Part shown: positions 24,338-33,687 of the stretch, in pieces | Layout of the letters: each line of letters begins with the position of its first letter | How positions within the stretch are numbered: position 1 is the first letter of the stretch | From: Paraburkholderia susongensis | GTDB lineage: Bacteria > Pseudomonadota > Gammaproteobacteria > Burkholderiales > Burkholderiaceae | Length of the DNA stretch: 64,000 nucleotides | Direction: 5' to 3' | NCBI RefSeq assembly: GCF_900177725.1 | Contig: NZ_FXAT01000002.1 | Coordinates: forward strand, 806,001 to 870,000 | Notes under the pieces: generated by a model | The model's database searches: none | Seen by the model: the letters and a program-made list of their open reading frames with translations, nothing else | What the model was told of the DNA's origin: nothing | Made by a program: the position numbers and the translations under genes

Positions 24338-24347
24338 TTATCGATAA
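24338..24347. promoter_or_regulatory. Candidate LysR operator (TTATCGATAA palindrome)
   Basis: TTATCGATAA is a perfect 10-bp palindrome, and a related CGATAATCG lies at about 24293-24301, both in the 107-bp gap between the divergent acyl-CoA dehydrogenase operon and the LysR gene. Spacing suits a LysR recognition/activation pair; binding is inferred. Confidence 0.4.
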
Positions 24348-24361
24348 AAACGGAGACCGCG

Positions 24362-25282
24362 ATGGACCTGAAGCAACTGCGTTATTTCGTGGCGGTCGCC
24401 GAGGAACTGCATTTCGGCCGCGCGGCGAAGCGGCTCTTCATTTCGCAGCCCGCGCTCAGTTTCGACATCCGCAAGTTCGAGGAGCAACTCGGTGTGCAAC
24501 TGCTCGCGCGTACCAACAAGTCGGTCGCGTTGACCAACGCCGGCCAGGCGCTGCTCGGCGAAGCGCGCCGTCTGCTGCTGCAGGCGAGCGAAGCCGAGCG
24601 CATCACGGTGCGCTCCGCGCATGGGCTCGCGGGCCGCCTGCGGATCGGCTTCGTGAATTCGATGCTGTATCGCGGCATGCCGCAGGCGGTGAGCCGCTTC
24701 GAGGCCGACCATCCGGGCATCGAGATCGTGCTGAAGGAGATGAATACGAGCGAGCAGGTGCAGGCGATCCAACGTATGCAGATCGACATGGGCTACGCGT
24801 ACTGGGGCAATTTCCCGTCGGACGTCATGTCGACGACGGTCTTTTCGGAGCCGTTCCTGTGCTGCCTGCCGCTCGGGCATCCGCTCGCGCGCAAGCGCAA
24901 GATCGATCTGCGCGCGCTCGCACAGGAGCCGTTCATTCTGTTTCCGCGCACCGTGTCGCCGCATTATCACGATCTGATCATCGCGCAGTGCGTCGGCGCG
25001 GGCTTCAGTCCGCTGATCCGCCACGAGGCGCGGCTCTGGCAGACCGTCGTCACGATGGTCGGCTTCGGCATGGGCGTCGCGCTCGTGCCGTACACATTGC
25101 GGCAACAGCAGGACCCGCGCGTCTGCTTTCTGCCGTTGCACGGGGAAACGCTGCTATCGCAGGTACTGCTGCTGCGCCGCAGTGGCGACGCGGAGCCGGT
25201 CGCGGATCGCTTTATCGAGTATCTGCGCGACGCCGGCGGGGTAGCGCAGAAAGCGCTTCATGCGGCGCGCCACGCGACGTAA
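24362..25282 (+). CDS. LysR-family transcriptional regulator
   Basis: A 306-residue LTTR beginning M-D-L-K-Q-L-R-Y-F-V-A-V-A-E-E-L-H-F-G-R-A, of the CatR/BenM-like subgroup in its N terminus. Winged HTH at 1-60, effector domain 90-295. It is divergent from the acyl-CoA dehydrogenase operon and likely activates it when the substrate acid or its CoA ester is present. Confidence 0.88.
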   Translation: MDLKQLRYFVAVAEELHFGRAAKRLFISQPALSFDIRKFEEQLGVQLLARTNKSVALTNAGQALLGEARRLLLQASEAERITVRSAHGLAGRLRIGFVNSMLYRGMPQAVSRFEADHPGIEIVLKEMNTSEQVQAIQRMQIDMGYAYWGNFPSDVMSTTVFSEPFLCCLPLGHPLARKRKIDLRALAQEPFILFPRTVSPHYHDLIIAQCVGAGFSPLIRHEARLWQTVVTMVGFGMGVALVPYTLRQQQDPRVCFLPLHGETLLSQVLLLRRSGDAEPVADRFIEYLRDAGGVAQKALHAARHAT

Positions 25283-25307
25283 AGCGCGTTCGCCCCAACA
25301 CGGCGGC

Positions 25308-26204
25308 CTAATTGACCGCCTCGAAAATATCCCGCAGCCACTGCGCAAACACCCGCACCCGCGACGACAACTGCCGGTTCTGCGGATACAGCACCGACAC
25401 CAGCATCGGCGGCGGCGGAAAGTCGGCGAGAAGGATTCGCAGCCGCCCCGCCGCGAGGTCTGCCTCGACACGGTAGCGCGGCACCTGGACGATGCCGAGC
25501 CCGGCGAGCGCCGCCCCGGCGTACAGATCGGCGCCCGTCACGGACACCGCCGACGGCAGCACGATCGCGGTATCGCGTCCGTCGACGCGGAATTCGAGCG
25601 GCACCGGCTTGCCGGTCGCGCTCGACACGTAGTTGACCGCGCGATGCGCGGACAACGCCGCGAGATCCGCCGGCTCGCCATACGCGGCGAGATAGGCGGG
25701 ACTCGCGACCGTGACCTGCTGCAACTGCGCGACGCGCCGCCCGACCATCGAGGAGTCCTGCAGATTGCCCGCGCGCAGCACGCAGTCGACGCCCTCGCGC
25801 ACGAGGTCGACGAAGCGGTCGTCCTCGCCGATCACGAGTTCGATGCCGGGAAAGCGTTCGAGAAACGCGGGCAGCGCCGGCACCACGAAGTGCCGCGCGA
25901 GTGTGCCCTGCACGTTCACGCGCAGGAGCCCCTTCGGCGCGAGGTTCGAAAACGAGCCCTCGGCCTCTTCCATGTCGGCGATCAGGCGCACGCAGCGCTG
26001 GTAGTACGCCTCGCCGTCGGGCGTGAGCCGCACCGTGCGCGTGGTGCGCTCCAGCAGCCGCGCGCCGAGCCGCTCTTCCATGCGCTTCATCAGGTTGGTG
26101 ACGGTCGCGCGCGGAATGCGCAGATCGTCCGCCGCGCGCGTGAAGCTCCCCCGCTCAGTGATCCGCACGAAGACCCGCATTTCCTCGAAACGATCCATGT
26201 TCAA
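25308..26204 (-). CDS. LysR-family transcriptional regulator
   Basis: A 298-residue LTTR (start M-N-M-D-R-F-E-E-M-R-V-F-V-R-I), of the large CrgA/DsdC-like group common in Burkholderia. The HTH at 15-60 carries A-A-D-D-L-R-I-P-R-A-T-V-T. It is divergent from the SDR gene (138-bp gap) and is the natural candidate to control it. Confidence 0.88.
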   Translation of the reverse strand: MNMDRFEEMRVFVRITERGSFTRAADDLRIPRATVTNLMKRMEERLGARLLERTTRTVRLTPDGEAYYQRCVRLIADMEEAEGSFSNLAPKGLLRVNVQGTLARHFVVPALPAFLERFPGIELVIGEDDRFVDLVREGVDCVLRAGNLQDSSMVGRRVAQLQQVTVASPAYLAAYGEPADLAALSAHRAVNYVSSATGKPVPLEFRVDGRDTAIVLPSAVSVTGADLYAGAALAGLGIVQVPRYRVEADLAAGRLRILLADFPPPPMLVSVLYPQNRQLSSRVRVFAQWLRDIFEAVN

Positions 26205-26342
26205 CGCCCTCGCGGCTGCGCCAACGCTCAGCCGTCGATTATTAAAGAAAATGGAATGATGAAGGCAAGTTTAATGCGATTATCTGCGCGTCGAAAGTGC
26301 TCATGATGGGGTCTCCATCGCCCCACTCTGAGGAAACGAATC

Positions 26343-27086
26343 ATGAACACCACCCATTCCAGCCGAGTCGCCATCGTCACGGGCGCATCGCGCGGCATCG
26401 GCACCGCCATTGCGCAGCGCCTCGCGAAGGAAGGCTACGCAGTCGCCGTCAACTACGCGACGAGCGCCGGGGAAGCCGATGCGCTCGTCGCCGCGATCAA
26501 GGACGCGGGCGGCAAGGCAGTCGCGGTGAAAGCGGACGTATCGAACCCCGGCGACGTGCGCCGCCTGTTCGAGATCACCGAACAGCAGCTCGGCAAGGTC
26601 GACGTGCTCGTCAACAACGCGGGCGTGATGAAGCCCGCGCCGCTCGCCGACGCCCCCGACGCGCTGTACGACCAGACCTTCGACATCAACGTGCGCGGCA
26701 CCTTCAACACGCTGCGCGAAGCGGCGGCGCGCATGAACGACGGCGGGCGCGTCGTCAATTTCTCGACGAGCGTGCTCGCGCTGAGCCTGCCGGGCTACGG
26801 GATCTACAGCGCGACCAAGGCGGCGGTCGAAGCGTTCACGCGCGTGTTCGCGAAGGAGCTGCGCGGGCGCAACATCACCGTGAACGCGGTCGCGCCGGGG
26901 CCGGTCGCGACCGAGCTGTTCCTCGAAGGCAAGACCGATGAGCAGATCGAGACCTTCGCGAAGATGCCGCCGTTGCAACGCCTCGGCAAACCGGACGACA
27001 TTGCGTCGGTGGTGGCGTTTCTGGTCGGCCCGGATGCGGGTTGGGTCAACGGGCAGGTGTTGCGGGCGAATGGCGGGTTGGCTTGA
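26343..27086 (+). CDS. Short-chain dehydrogenase/reductase (SDR)
   Basis: A 247-residue classical SDR. The cofactor motif T-G-A-S-R-G-I-G is at residues 13-20, N-N-A-G at 91-94, and the catalytic Y155-x3-K159 in Y-S-A-T-K, with serine at about 141-143. A basic residue after the glycine motif (R17) favours NADPH. It resembles FabG-like 3-oxoacyl reductases, but the substrate is not known. Likely controlled by the divergent LysR gene. Confidence 0.9.
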   Translation: MNTTHSSRVAIVTGASRGIGTAIAQRLAKEGYAVAVNYATSAGEADALVAAIKDAGGKAVAVKADVSNPGDVRRLFEITEQQLGKVDVLVNNAGVMKPAPLADAPDALYDQTFDINVRGTFNTLREAAARMNDGGRVVNFSTSVLALSLPGYGIYSATKAAVEAFTRVFAKELRGRNITVNAVAPGPVATELFLEGKTDEQIETFAKMPPLQRLGKPDDIASVVAFLVGPDAGWVNGQVLRANGGLA

Positions 27087-27115
27087 CGGGGCGCCGCACT
27101 TCAGCGCCCCCGCGC

Positions 27116-28141
27116 TCACACCGCCTTCGGATTGCGCTCGGCAAACCCTTCCTGATGCCAGTACGGATAAGCGGGCCGCACGGCGCTCGCCGCGTCGAGC
27201 GTCGCGACCTGCTCGGGCGTCAGATTCCAGCCCACCGCGCCGAGGTTCTGCCGCAACTGCTCCTCGTTGCGCGCGCCGATCAGCACCGTCGCGACGGTCG
27301 GCCGTTGCAGCAGCCAGTTCAGCGCGACCTGCGGCACCGTCTTGCCGGTTTCGGCGGAAATTTCGCCGAGCGCGTCGAGCACGCGGAACAGGTAGTCTTC
27401 CGGCACGGGCGGGCCCATGTCGGCAGTCTTGTGCAGGCGGCTCGTCTCGGGCAGCGGCTGGCCGCGCTTGATCTTGCCGGTCAGGCGCCCCCAGCCGAGC
27501 GGACTCCACACGACCGCGCCGACGCCCTGATCGACACCGAGCGGCATCAATTCCCACTCGTAATCGCGGCCGACCAGCGAGTAGTAAGTCTGATTCGCGA
27601 CGTAGCGCGGATAGCCGTAGCGGTCCGCGATATCGAGCGACTTCATCAGATGCCAGCCCGAGAAATTCGACACGCCGATATAGCGGATCTTGCCGGCGCG
27701 CACGAGATCGTCGAGCGTGGACAGCACTTCGGCGATCGGCGTTTTCGCATCGAAGCCGTGCAGCTGGAACAGGTCGATGTAATCGGTTTGCAGACGCTTG
27801 AGCGCCGCATCGACGGCCTGGATCAGATGGAAGCGCGACGAGCCGACGCTGTTCGGCCCGTCGTCGAAACGGAAGGTTGCCTTCGTCGAGATGATCGCCT
27901 TGTCGCGCTTGCCTTTGAGCGCCTCGCCGAGCACCGACTCGGACGCACCCTTCGAATAGATGTCCGCGGTATCGAACATCGTGACACCCGCGTCGAAGCA
28001 GATGTCGAGCAGACGCCGTGCTTCGGTGACGTCGGTCTCGCCCCACGCCTGAAAAAATTCGCCCTTGCCGCCGAACGTGCCCGTGCCGAAACTCAGCACC
28101 GGTACCTTGAAACCCGATGCGCCCAGATGTCTGTATTCCAT
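27116..28141 (-). CDS. Aldo/keto reductase
   Basis: A 341-residue NAD(P)H-dependent AKR with a TIM-barrel pattern. The catalytic tetrad is recognisable: D in F-D-T-A-D-I-Y, that tyrosine, K in I-S-T-K-A-T-F, and H in F-Q-L-H-G-F-D. The C-terminal cofactor segment V-A-T-V-L-I-G-A-R-N-E-E-Q-L is present. It is convergent with the SDR gene 30 bp away. Closest in look to the YdjG/YghZ-type voltage-channel-like AKR group; substrate unknown. Confidence 0.88.
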   Translation of the reverse strand: MEYRHLGASGFKVPVLSFGTGTFGGKGEFFQAWGETDVTEARRLLDICFDAGVTMFDTADIYSKGASESVLGEALKGKRDKAIISTKATFRFDDGPNSVGSSRFHLIQAVDAALKRLQTDYIDLFQLHGFDAKTPIAEVLSTLDDLVRAGKIRYIGVSNFSGWHLMKSLDIADRYGYPRYVANQTYYSLVGRDYEWELMPLGVDQGVGAVVWSPLGWGRLTGKIKRGQPLPETSRLHKTADMGPPVPEDYLFRVLDALGEISAETGKTVPQVALNWLLQRPTVATVLIGARNEEQLRQNLGAVGWNLTPEQVATLDAASAVRPAYPYWHQEGFAERNPKAV

Positions 28142-28252
28142 TGAAGAATCTCCGTGGCATTGCCGTCGATAAACGGATGCTCAGTCTACGCGTGTCCGTG
28201 GAAATGCGCCGGCGAGCGGGGCATGGATGCCCGGTGGAGACTCACTGGAGAT

Positions 28253-29995
28253 TCAATGGCGGGACGGCGTGAATGCAAGCAGCGCCTCGCGCACGGCCTC
28301 GATCACGCTGTCCCAATCGCCGAGCGCCGGTTGCCTGAAGAGACGCGCTCGCGGATACCACGGCGTATCGCTGCGTTCGAGCATCCAGCGCCAGCAGGTG
28401 TCGAAACGGTTCAGAATCCAGACCGGTCTGTCGAGCGCACCGGCCAGATGCGCAGTGGACGTATCGACCGAAATCACGAGATCGAGATTGGCGACGAGCG
28501 CCGCGGTATCGGCGAAATCGTGCAGCAAGTCTGTGTAGTCGGCGACGCGGTCGCGCTGCGTGCTCTCTGCGAGTTGCTGCGCGGCCGCGCCCTTCTGCAC
28601 GCTGAAGAAACGCACGTTCGGCACGTCGAGAAGCGGCGCGAACTGTTCGAATGCGATCGAACGGCGCGCGTCGATCCTGCGCAGTTCTGCGATGTGTGCG
28701 CGGTTTTCACCGGCCCACACGAGACCGACCTTGAGTTGCTTCGGTTGTCTGTGCGCCGCGTTCGTGTCGGCATCGAAGCCGTCGATGCGTTCGCGCCATT
28801 CGCTCGTTGCCGCCGCATCGGCGAAAAGATAAGGCGTGGACGATGGAATGTTCGCCTCATTGGTGCGCAACGCGAGCGGCAAACTCAGCAGCGGACAATG
28901 ACAATCGAACGGCGGCAGCGACTGCCCTGCTTCGATCACCCGAGCGGGACCGTCGAGCGTCGACAGAAGCCGTATCAATGGCGCCGGCACTTCGAGCACG
29001 ACCTTCGCGCCGAGCTTTGCGACGAGCGCGGCATAGCGGCAGAACTGCAGCGTGTCGCCGAGGCCCTGCTCCGCGTGCAGCAGGATCGTCTTGCCCGCGA
29101 GCGGAAAATCGCCGAGCCATAGCGGCTGCGCGAAACCGCGCTTGCCGGTCTTGATGCGGTTGCGCTCCCAGCGCCATTCGTAGGCGCGCCAACCCGCCTC
29201 GAAGCGCCCCATCTGCAGCAGACAGAGCGCCTGATTCCAGTGCGTTTCCGCTGACGCGGGATTCAGCGCGAGCGCGCGTTCATAACTCGACAACGCCTCT
29301 TCGCGCCGGTTCAGATCGATCTGCGCGAGACCGAGATTGTTCCATGCATCGACGAAACCAGGCGCCAGCTCCAGCGCGCGCCGGTAACTGCGCTCCGCTT
29401 CCTGCGGCTGGTTCAGGTCGCCGAGCGCATTGCCGCGATTGCTCCACGCATCGGGATAGTTCGGCTGCAACGCGAGCGCGCGTTCGCAACTGTCGAGTGC
29501 ATCGCTCGCGCGCCCGAGGTCGCGCAGCACGCACGCGCGATTGTTCCAGGCCGCCGCGAAATCCGGCGCGAGCGCAAGCGCGCGATCGAAGCTCGCAAGC
29601 GCATCGAGCGGCCGGTTCAGCGCGGCGAGCGCATTGCCGCGATTGTTCAGCGCGTCCGCGAATTTCGGCTGCAATGCGAGCGCACGATCGGCACGGGCGA
29701 GCGCTTCGTCATAGCGCTGCAACGCATTCAACGCGTAGGCGAGGTTCGAATGCACGGACGCCTGTTTCGCGTCGACGGCAAGCGCCTTGTTGAGCAGATC
29801 GGCGCCCTCCTGCAAGCGGCCGGTCTGCAGCGCAAGCTCGCCGAGCCAGCGCAACGCGTCGACATGCCTGGGCTTGAGTTCGAGAATCTCGCGATATAGT
29901 TCTTCCGCCTCGACGAGCGCGCCGTTGCACTGAAGCGCGACGGCTTGCCGAAGCATCAGGTCCAGCTGTTGCAGCAGATTGGCGGGCTTGCTCAT
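28253..29995 (-). CDS. TPR-repeat protein with GT9-like glycosyltransferase domain
   Basis: A 580-residue protein. Residues about 10-310 are eight or so tandem tetratricopeptide repeats of 34 residues with the A-x-x-x-x-x-x-A-L-A-L-x-P/N pattern. Residues 320-575 look like a heptosyltransferase/GT9-type domain: H-A-E-Q-G-L-G-D-T-L-Q-F-C-R-Y, V-G-L-V-W-A-G, and D-T-S-T-A-H-L-A-G-A-L-D-R-P-V-W. This combination is known in proteins of unknown substrate, often linked to glycosylation of surface polymers or flagellin. No other glycan gene is adjacent. Cytoplasmic by sequence. Confidence 0.8.
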   Translation of the reverse strand: MSKPANLLQQLDLMLRQAVALQCNGALVEAEELYREILELKPRHVDALRWLGELALQTGRLQEGADLLNKALAVDAKQASVHSNLAYALNALQRYDEALARADRALALQPKFADALNNRGNALAALNRPLDALASFDRALALAPDFAAAWNNRACVLRDLGRASDALDSCERALALQPNYPDAWSNRGNALGDLNQPQEAERSYRRALELAPGFVDAWNNLGLAQIDLNRREEALSSYERALALNPASAETHWNQALCLLQMGRFEAGWRAYEWRWERNRIKTGKRGFAQPLWLGDFPLAGKTILLHAEQGLGDTLQFCRYAALVAKLGAKVVLEVPAPLIRLLSTLDGPARVIEAGQSLPPFDCHCPLLSLPLALRTNEANIPSSTPYLFADAAATSEWRERIDGFDADTNAAHRQPKQLKVGLVWAGENRAHIAELRRIDARRSIAFEQFAPLLDVPNVRFFSVQKGAAAQQLAESTQRDRVADYTDLLHDFADTAALVANLDLVISVDTSTAHLAGALDRPVWILNRFDTCWRWMLERSDTPWYPRARLFRQPALGDWDSVIEAVREALLAFTPSRH

Positions 29996-30301
29996 GCGGT
30001 AGTTGAATCGAACGTGGAGCGCGAGCGCAGCGCAGGCGTCGTGCGCGGCGGGAGCCGCAGAAGCGGTCGATTATCGCCGAAAAGCCTAGGTTCGAACTGC
30101 TGCGCGCGTGGGGAAATGGTGTGGGGTGTTTTGCTGCGAAGTCAGCTATGCAGTCAGTCGCGGAGTCAGCCATTATTAGCCGCGCCAGCGTTGCGCGCCG
30201 CGCCTGGAATCAGCGCGACGCGTATTCACATCAGATTGATCGGGAACGGGACCCGGCGAAATCGATCACCCCGGCCCCGCCCTTAGAAGGCGGGCTCCCG
30301 C
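29996..30301. other. Gene-free gap with a small hairpin
   Basis: About 306 bp without a supportable gene. A CCCGCC...GGCGGG hairpin (30276-30294) lies just beyond the stop of the DUF4142 gene and may end its transcript, although there is no T-run. The remainder is probably the promoter region of the TPR-glycosyltransferase gene. Confidence 0.5.
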
Positions 30302-30868
30302 CTACTGCGCCGAAGCCGACAGATGCTTGCGCTTCGCAAGATCCTGCGCCATCGCGTAGTGCTGCTGGATCGTCGGCAGCGCCTTCTTCGCCACGTCCTT
30401 CAACTGCTCGTCGCGGCCCGAGGCGATTTCCGCCTGGAACGCGGAGAGCGCCTTCTGATCGCCCGCGAGCGCGACCTGTTCGATATACGTCTTGTCGAAT
30501 TCCGCGCCGCGCAGATTGTTGATGCTCGCAAGCACGGCCGCATCGGGATCGTTCTTCGGCACATCGACGCCGCGCGGGCTCGCCGCGCGCAACGCGTCGG
30601 TGATCTTCGCGTCGTCGTTCGAGACACGTTCGGCGAACGCCTTCACGTCGTGATCGGTGGAGCGCGCGCTGGCGATGCGCGCGGCGTCGCGCTGCGTTGC
30701 GACGGCTTGCGTGCCGTCCGCGATGAACGCCTGGTCGGCGGCATGCAGACGGCCCGCGTCCGCTGGCGCCGCAGTCTGGGCGCTCGCCGCCGAGGCGACA
30801 GTCAAAAGACCGGTCATGCAGGCAGCGGCGGCGAGTCTGGCGAAAGGAACGGAAGGCAGACGGTTCAT
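30302..30868 (-). CDS. DUF4142 exported protein
   Basis: A 188-residue protein with an N-terminal signal peptide (hydrophobic residues 9-27, A-S-A cleavage region) followed by a DUF4142 four-helix-type domain; the segment D-H-D-V-K-A-F-A-E-R-V-S-N-D-D-A-K is typical. Start ATG 30868 follows AAGGAGA. The family is related to periplasmic ferritin-like folds; function unproven. Exported to the periplasm. Confidence 0.82.
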   Translation of the reverse strand: MNRLPSVPFARLAAAACMTGLLTVASAASAQTAAPADAGRLHAADQAFIADGTQAVATQRDAARIASARSTDHDVKAFAERVSNDDAKITDALRAASPRGVDVPKNDPDAAVLASINNLRGAEFDKTYIEQVALAGDQKALSAFQAEIASGRDEQLKDVAKKALPTIQQHYAMAQDLAKRKHLSASAQ

Positions 30869-31099
30869 AAGTTCTCCTTGAGGTGGAAGCGAAGCGGCAT
30901 ACAAAGACAAACAACGGCAAACGTATGCGCGAGGTGTGCGTGAAAACCGCCCTTTCGCAAAACCTTGCAAGCGGCTTGCGAGCGAGGTGCGGCGTCACGC
31001 TTTTATCGCTGCCGATTCTAGGAGGCACGTCGCACAGCATGTGAAACGGTGCTGTCGCTTCTGTAACCTTAGGTAACCCTCAGAGGAATATGCGGTGCT

Positions 31100-32377
31100 T
31101 CATGTGGTCGTGATGGGGGCGTTCGCCGCCAGTTCGTCCTCACGCTCCAGCGTGCGCGTGCGCCGCAATTCCGGAAACAGCCGCATCCACAGCAGCGCGA
31201 TCGCGATCGTCGCGGCGCCGCCGACCAGCACAGCCGGCTGCGCGCCCCACCACCCTGCCGTCAGACCCGATTCGAACTCGCCCAATTGATTCGATGTCCC
31301 AATGAAAAGCGAATTGACCGCGCTGACGCGGCCGAGCATTTCATCGGGCGTGCGCAACTGCACGAGCGAAAGCCGCACGACCACGCTGATCGTGTCCGAT
31401 GCGCCGAGCACCATCAATGCGATCAGCGACACGAGAAACTGATGCGACAGTCCGAACACGATCGTCGCGATGCCAAAAGCGATCACGCCGCCGAACATCG
31501 CCGCGCCGGGCCGCTCGCGCAACGGGAAATGCGCGAGCCAGATCGTACCCGCGAGCGCGCCGATCGCCGTGCCCGAGCGCAGGAACCCAAGACCGATCGG
31601 CCCCGCGTGCAGCACGTCGCGCGCGAAGATCGGCAGGAGCGCGGTCGCGCCGCCGAACAGCACCGCGAACAGATCGAGCGACAAAGCGCCGAGAATCACC
31701 GGCTCGCGGCGAATGAACGCGATGCCCGAGAAGATCGACTCGAGCGTGACGGGCGCGCGGCTTGCCGGCTTCATCTGCAGCGGGATGCGCCAGACGGACG
31801 CCGCCGCGGCCGCGAACGACAGCGTGCACGCGAGATAAGCCGCGCCCGGTCCGATACCGTAGAGCAGACCGCCGAGCGCGGGCCCGGCGATCTGCGCGGT
31901 CTGATTCGCGGACGTGGCCCAGGCGGTCGCCTTCGGCAAATACCCGCGCGGCACGACGGCCGGCAACAACGACGACACCGCGGGCGACTCGAACGCGCGC
32001 GCCGCGCCGACGCAGGCGGCCAGCACGTAGATGACCGGCGCGCTGATCCAGCCGCCGAACGTGCCGAACGCGAACAGCAACGCAGCGACGCTTTCGAGGC
32101 TCTGGCAGACGGCCGCGATGCGGCGGCGATCGTAGCGATCGGCGACGTGACCGACGACGAGCGTCAGCAGGAACATCGGCAGAAATTGCGCGAGGCCGAC
32201 GAGGCCGAGTGCGAACGCGCTATGCGTGAGCGCGTAGACGTGCCAGCCCATCGCGACGGCGAGCATCTGGAACGAGAGCGACGACAGAATGCGGGTGCAC
32301 CAGAACCGTTGGAACGGCGGGTGCTTCGGCAGGCTGAACGAGGGGGAATGGGCGGGATCAGCGGGGTCGGGGGGCAT
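31100..32377 (-). CDS. MFS transporter (EntS-like exporter group)
   Basis: A 425-residue MFS protein of the EntS/MFS_3 type. The N-terminal F-Q-R-F-W-C-T-R-I-L-S-S-L-S-F and the loop motif G-H-V-A-D-R-Y-D-R-R-R are typical. About 11-12 helices, C-terminal polar tail. Members export siderophores or drugs; no siderophore synthesis gene is nearby, so the substrate is open. Confidence 0.85.
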   Translation of the reverse strand: MPPDPADPAHSPSFSLPKHPPFQRFWCTRILSSLSFQMLAVAMGWHVYALTHSAFALGLVGLAQFLPMFLLTLVVGHVADRYDRRRIAAVCQSLESVAALLFAFGTFGGWISAPVIYVLAACVGAARAFESPAVSSLLPAVVPRGYLPKATAWATSANQTAQIAGPALGGLLYGIGPGAAYLACTLSFAAAAASVWRIPLQMKPASRAPVTLESIFSGIAFIRREPVILGALSLDLFAVLFGGATALLPIFARDVLHAGPIGLGFLRSGTAIGALAGTIWLAHFPLRERPGAAMFGGVIAFGIATIVFGLSHQFLVSLIALMVLGASDTISVVVRLSLVQLRTPDEMLGRVSAVNSLFIGTSNQLGEFESGLTAGWWGAQPAVLVGGAATIAIALLWMRLFPELRRTRTLEREDELAANAPITTT

Positions 32378-32651
32378 CGGTGTCTTGCTGCTTACGTTAC
32401 GCTCAGCGGGCTGGCTCGGACGGCCGCTAGTTTAGAGCAAGATGAGACCCGCCGCCCGGCGAGCGAAACCGGTTTCTCGCCATTGACACACGGAAGTCAG
32501 CCTGATGTCATCGATTGAGGCAGCGCGAGATAGCAAACATTCACGAAGCTCTCATGCAACCTCGGGTAGTCTGTCGGGTACTGCTTGCGCAGTAGACGGA
32601 TCGACTCCGGCAATACGACGATTTTTCATCACCAGATGGAGGGTACTTAAC

Positions 32652-33584
32652 GTGGCTACCGAGAATGGCGGTTCGCTGTATGTCCTGCAGGCACGTCCAC
32701 CGGCGATCATCGCCCTGTGGCCGGACGGTTCGCACGAAGTCGTCGTCGCGAATCTCACGCGTACACCCGACGGCATCAAGGTCGATGCCGAGAACCAGGT
32801 GATCTACTGGACCAACATGGGCACCGGCATCCATCTGATCGACGGCGATCCGATTCCCGGCGCAATTCCGCCGAACGACGGCACGATTGAAAGCGCGAAG
32901 TTCGATGGAAGCGAGCATCGTGTGCTCGTGCCTTCCGGGGTAGCCGGAACCCCCAAGGAGCTCGCGCTAGACAAGGAAGGCGGCTTTCTGTACTGGTGCG
33001 ATCGCGAGGGCATGCGCGTCATGCGCGCGCGCATGGACGGCACGGAGGTCACTGAACTCGTTCGCACCGGCAATTTCCCGGCGGATACGGGCGACGCGAC
33101 CCGCCATTGCGTGGGCATCGCGCTGGACAAGCCAAACGGGCATATCTACTGGACGCAAAAGGGAGCGCCGGATGCGGGAGAAGGTCGCATCTTCAGGGCA
33201 AGCATCGATCTGCCCGCCGGGGCGAAATCCGATGCGCGTCCCGATCTCGAATGTCTGCTGAATCATCTGCCCGAGCCGATCGATCTCGATATCGATCATC
33301 GCGACGGCATCCTCTACTGGACGGATCGTGGCGACGATACGCATGACGGCAATACGTTAAACCGCGCAAAGATCACCGCGTCAGGGCTTGTCGAGCGCGA
33401 GGTACTCGCGCGCGATCTGAAGGAAGGCATCGGCGTGTCCCTGGACCGGCGCGGGCGCCGCGCGTTCGTGACCGACCTGGGCGGCAACGTGCGGGAGCTG
33501 GACATCGATACGAAACACGAATCGCATTTCACTACGGTTGCCCACCTCGGCGCGCTGACCGGTATCGACTACGCGGATATCTAG
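32652..33584 (+). CDS. YWTD beta-propeller (LDL-receptor-type) protein
   Basis: A 310-residue protein with at least four Y-W-T-D-like strands: V-I-Y-W-T-N-M-G, F-L-Y-W-C-D-R-E-G, H-I-Y-W-T-Q-K-G and I-L-Y-W-T-D-R-G, spaced at roughly 45-60 residues, which indicates a six-bladed propeller like those in LDL receptors. I start at GTG 32652, which has GGAGGG 10 bases upstream; the frame is open to 32505. No signal peptide is apparent from this start. Bacterial proteins of this type are sometimes 3-hydroxyacid or sugar-lactone-related, but no catalytic residue can be named here. Confidence 0.8.
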   Translation: MATENGGSLYVLQARPPAIIALWPDGSHEVVVANLTRTPDGIKVDAENQVIYWTNMGTGIHLIDGDPIPGAIPPNDGTIESAKFDGSEHRVLVPSGVAGTPKELALDKEGGFLYWCDREGMRVMRARMDGTEVTELVRTGNFPADTGDATRHCVGIALDKPNGHIYWTQKGAPDAGEGRIFRASIDLPAGAKSDARPDLECLLNHLPEPIDLDIDHRDGILYWTDRGDDTHDGNTLNRAKITASGLVEREVLARDLKEGIGVSLDRRGRRAFVTDLGGNVRELDIDTKHESHFTTVAHLGALTGIDYADI

Positions 33585-33687
33585 GCCGGTTTTGTCAGGG
33601 CTGCCCGGTGGATGTCCGGGTAGCCTCGCCGGTCATTTGCAATGGATTCCTCATCACTTCCGGAGCGATGCCAGCGGCATGACCCAT

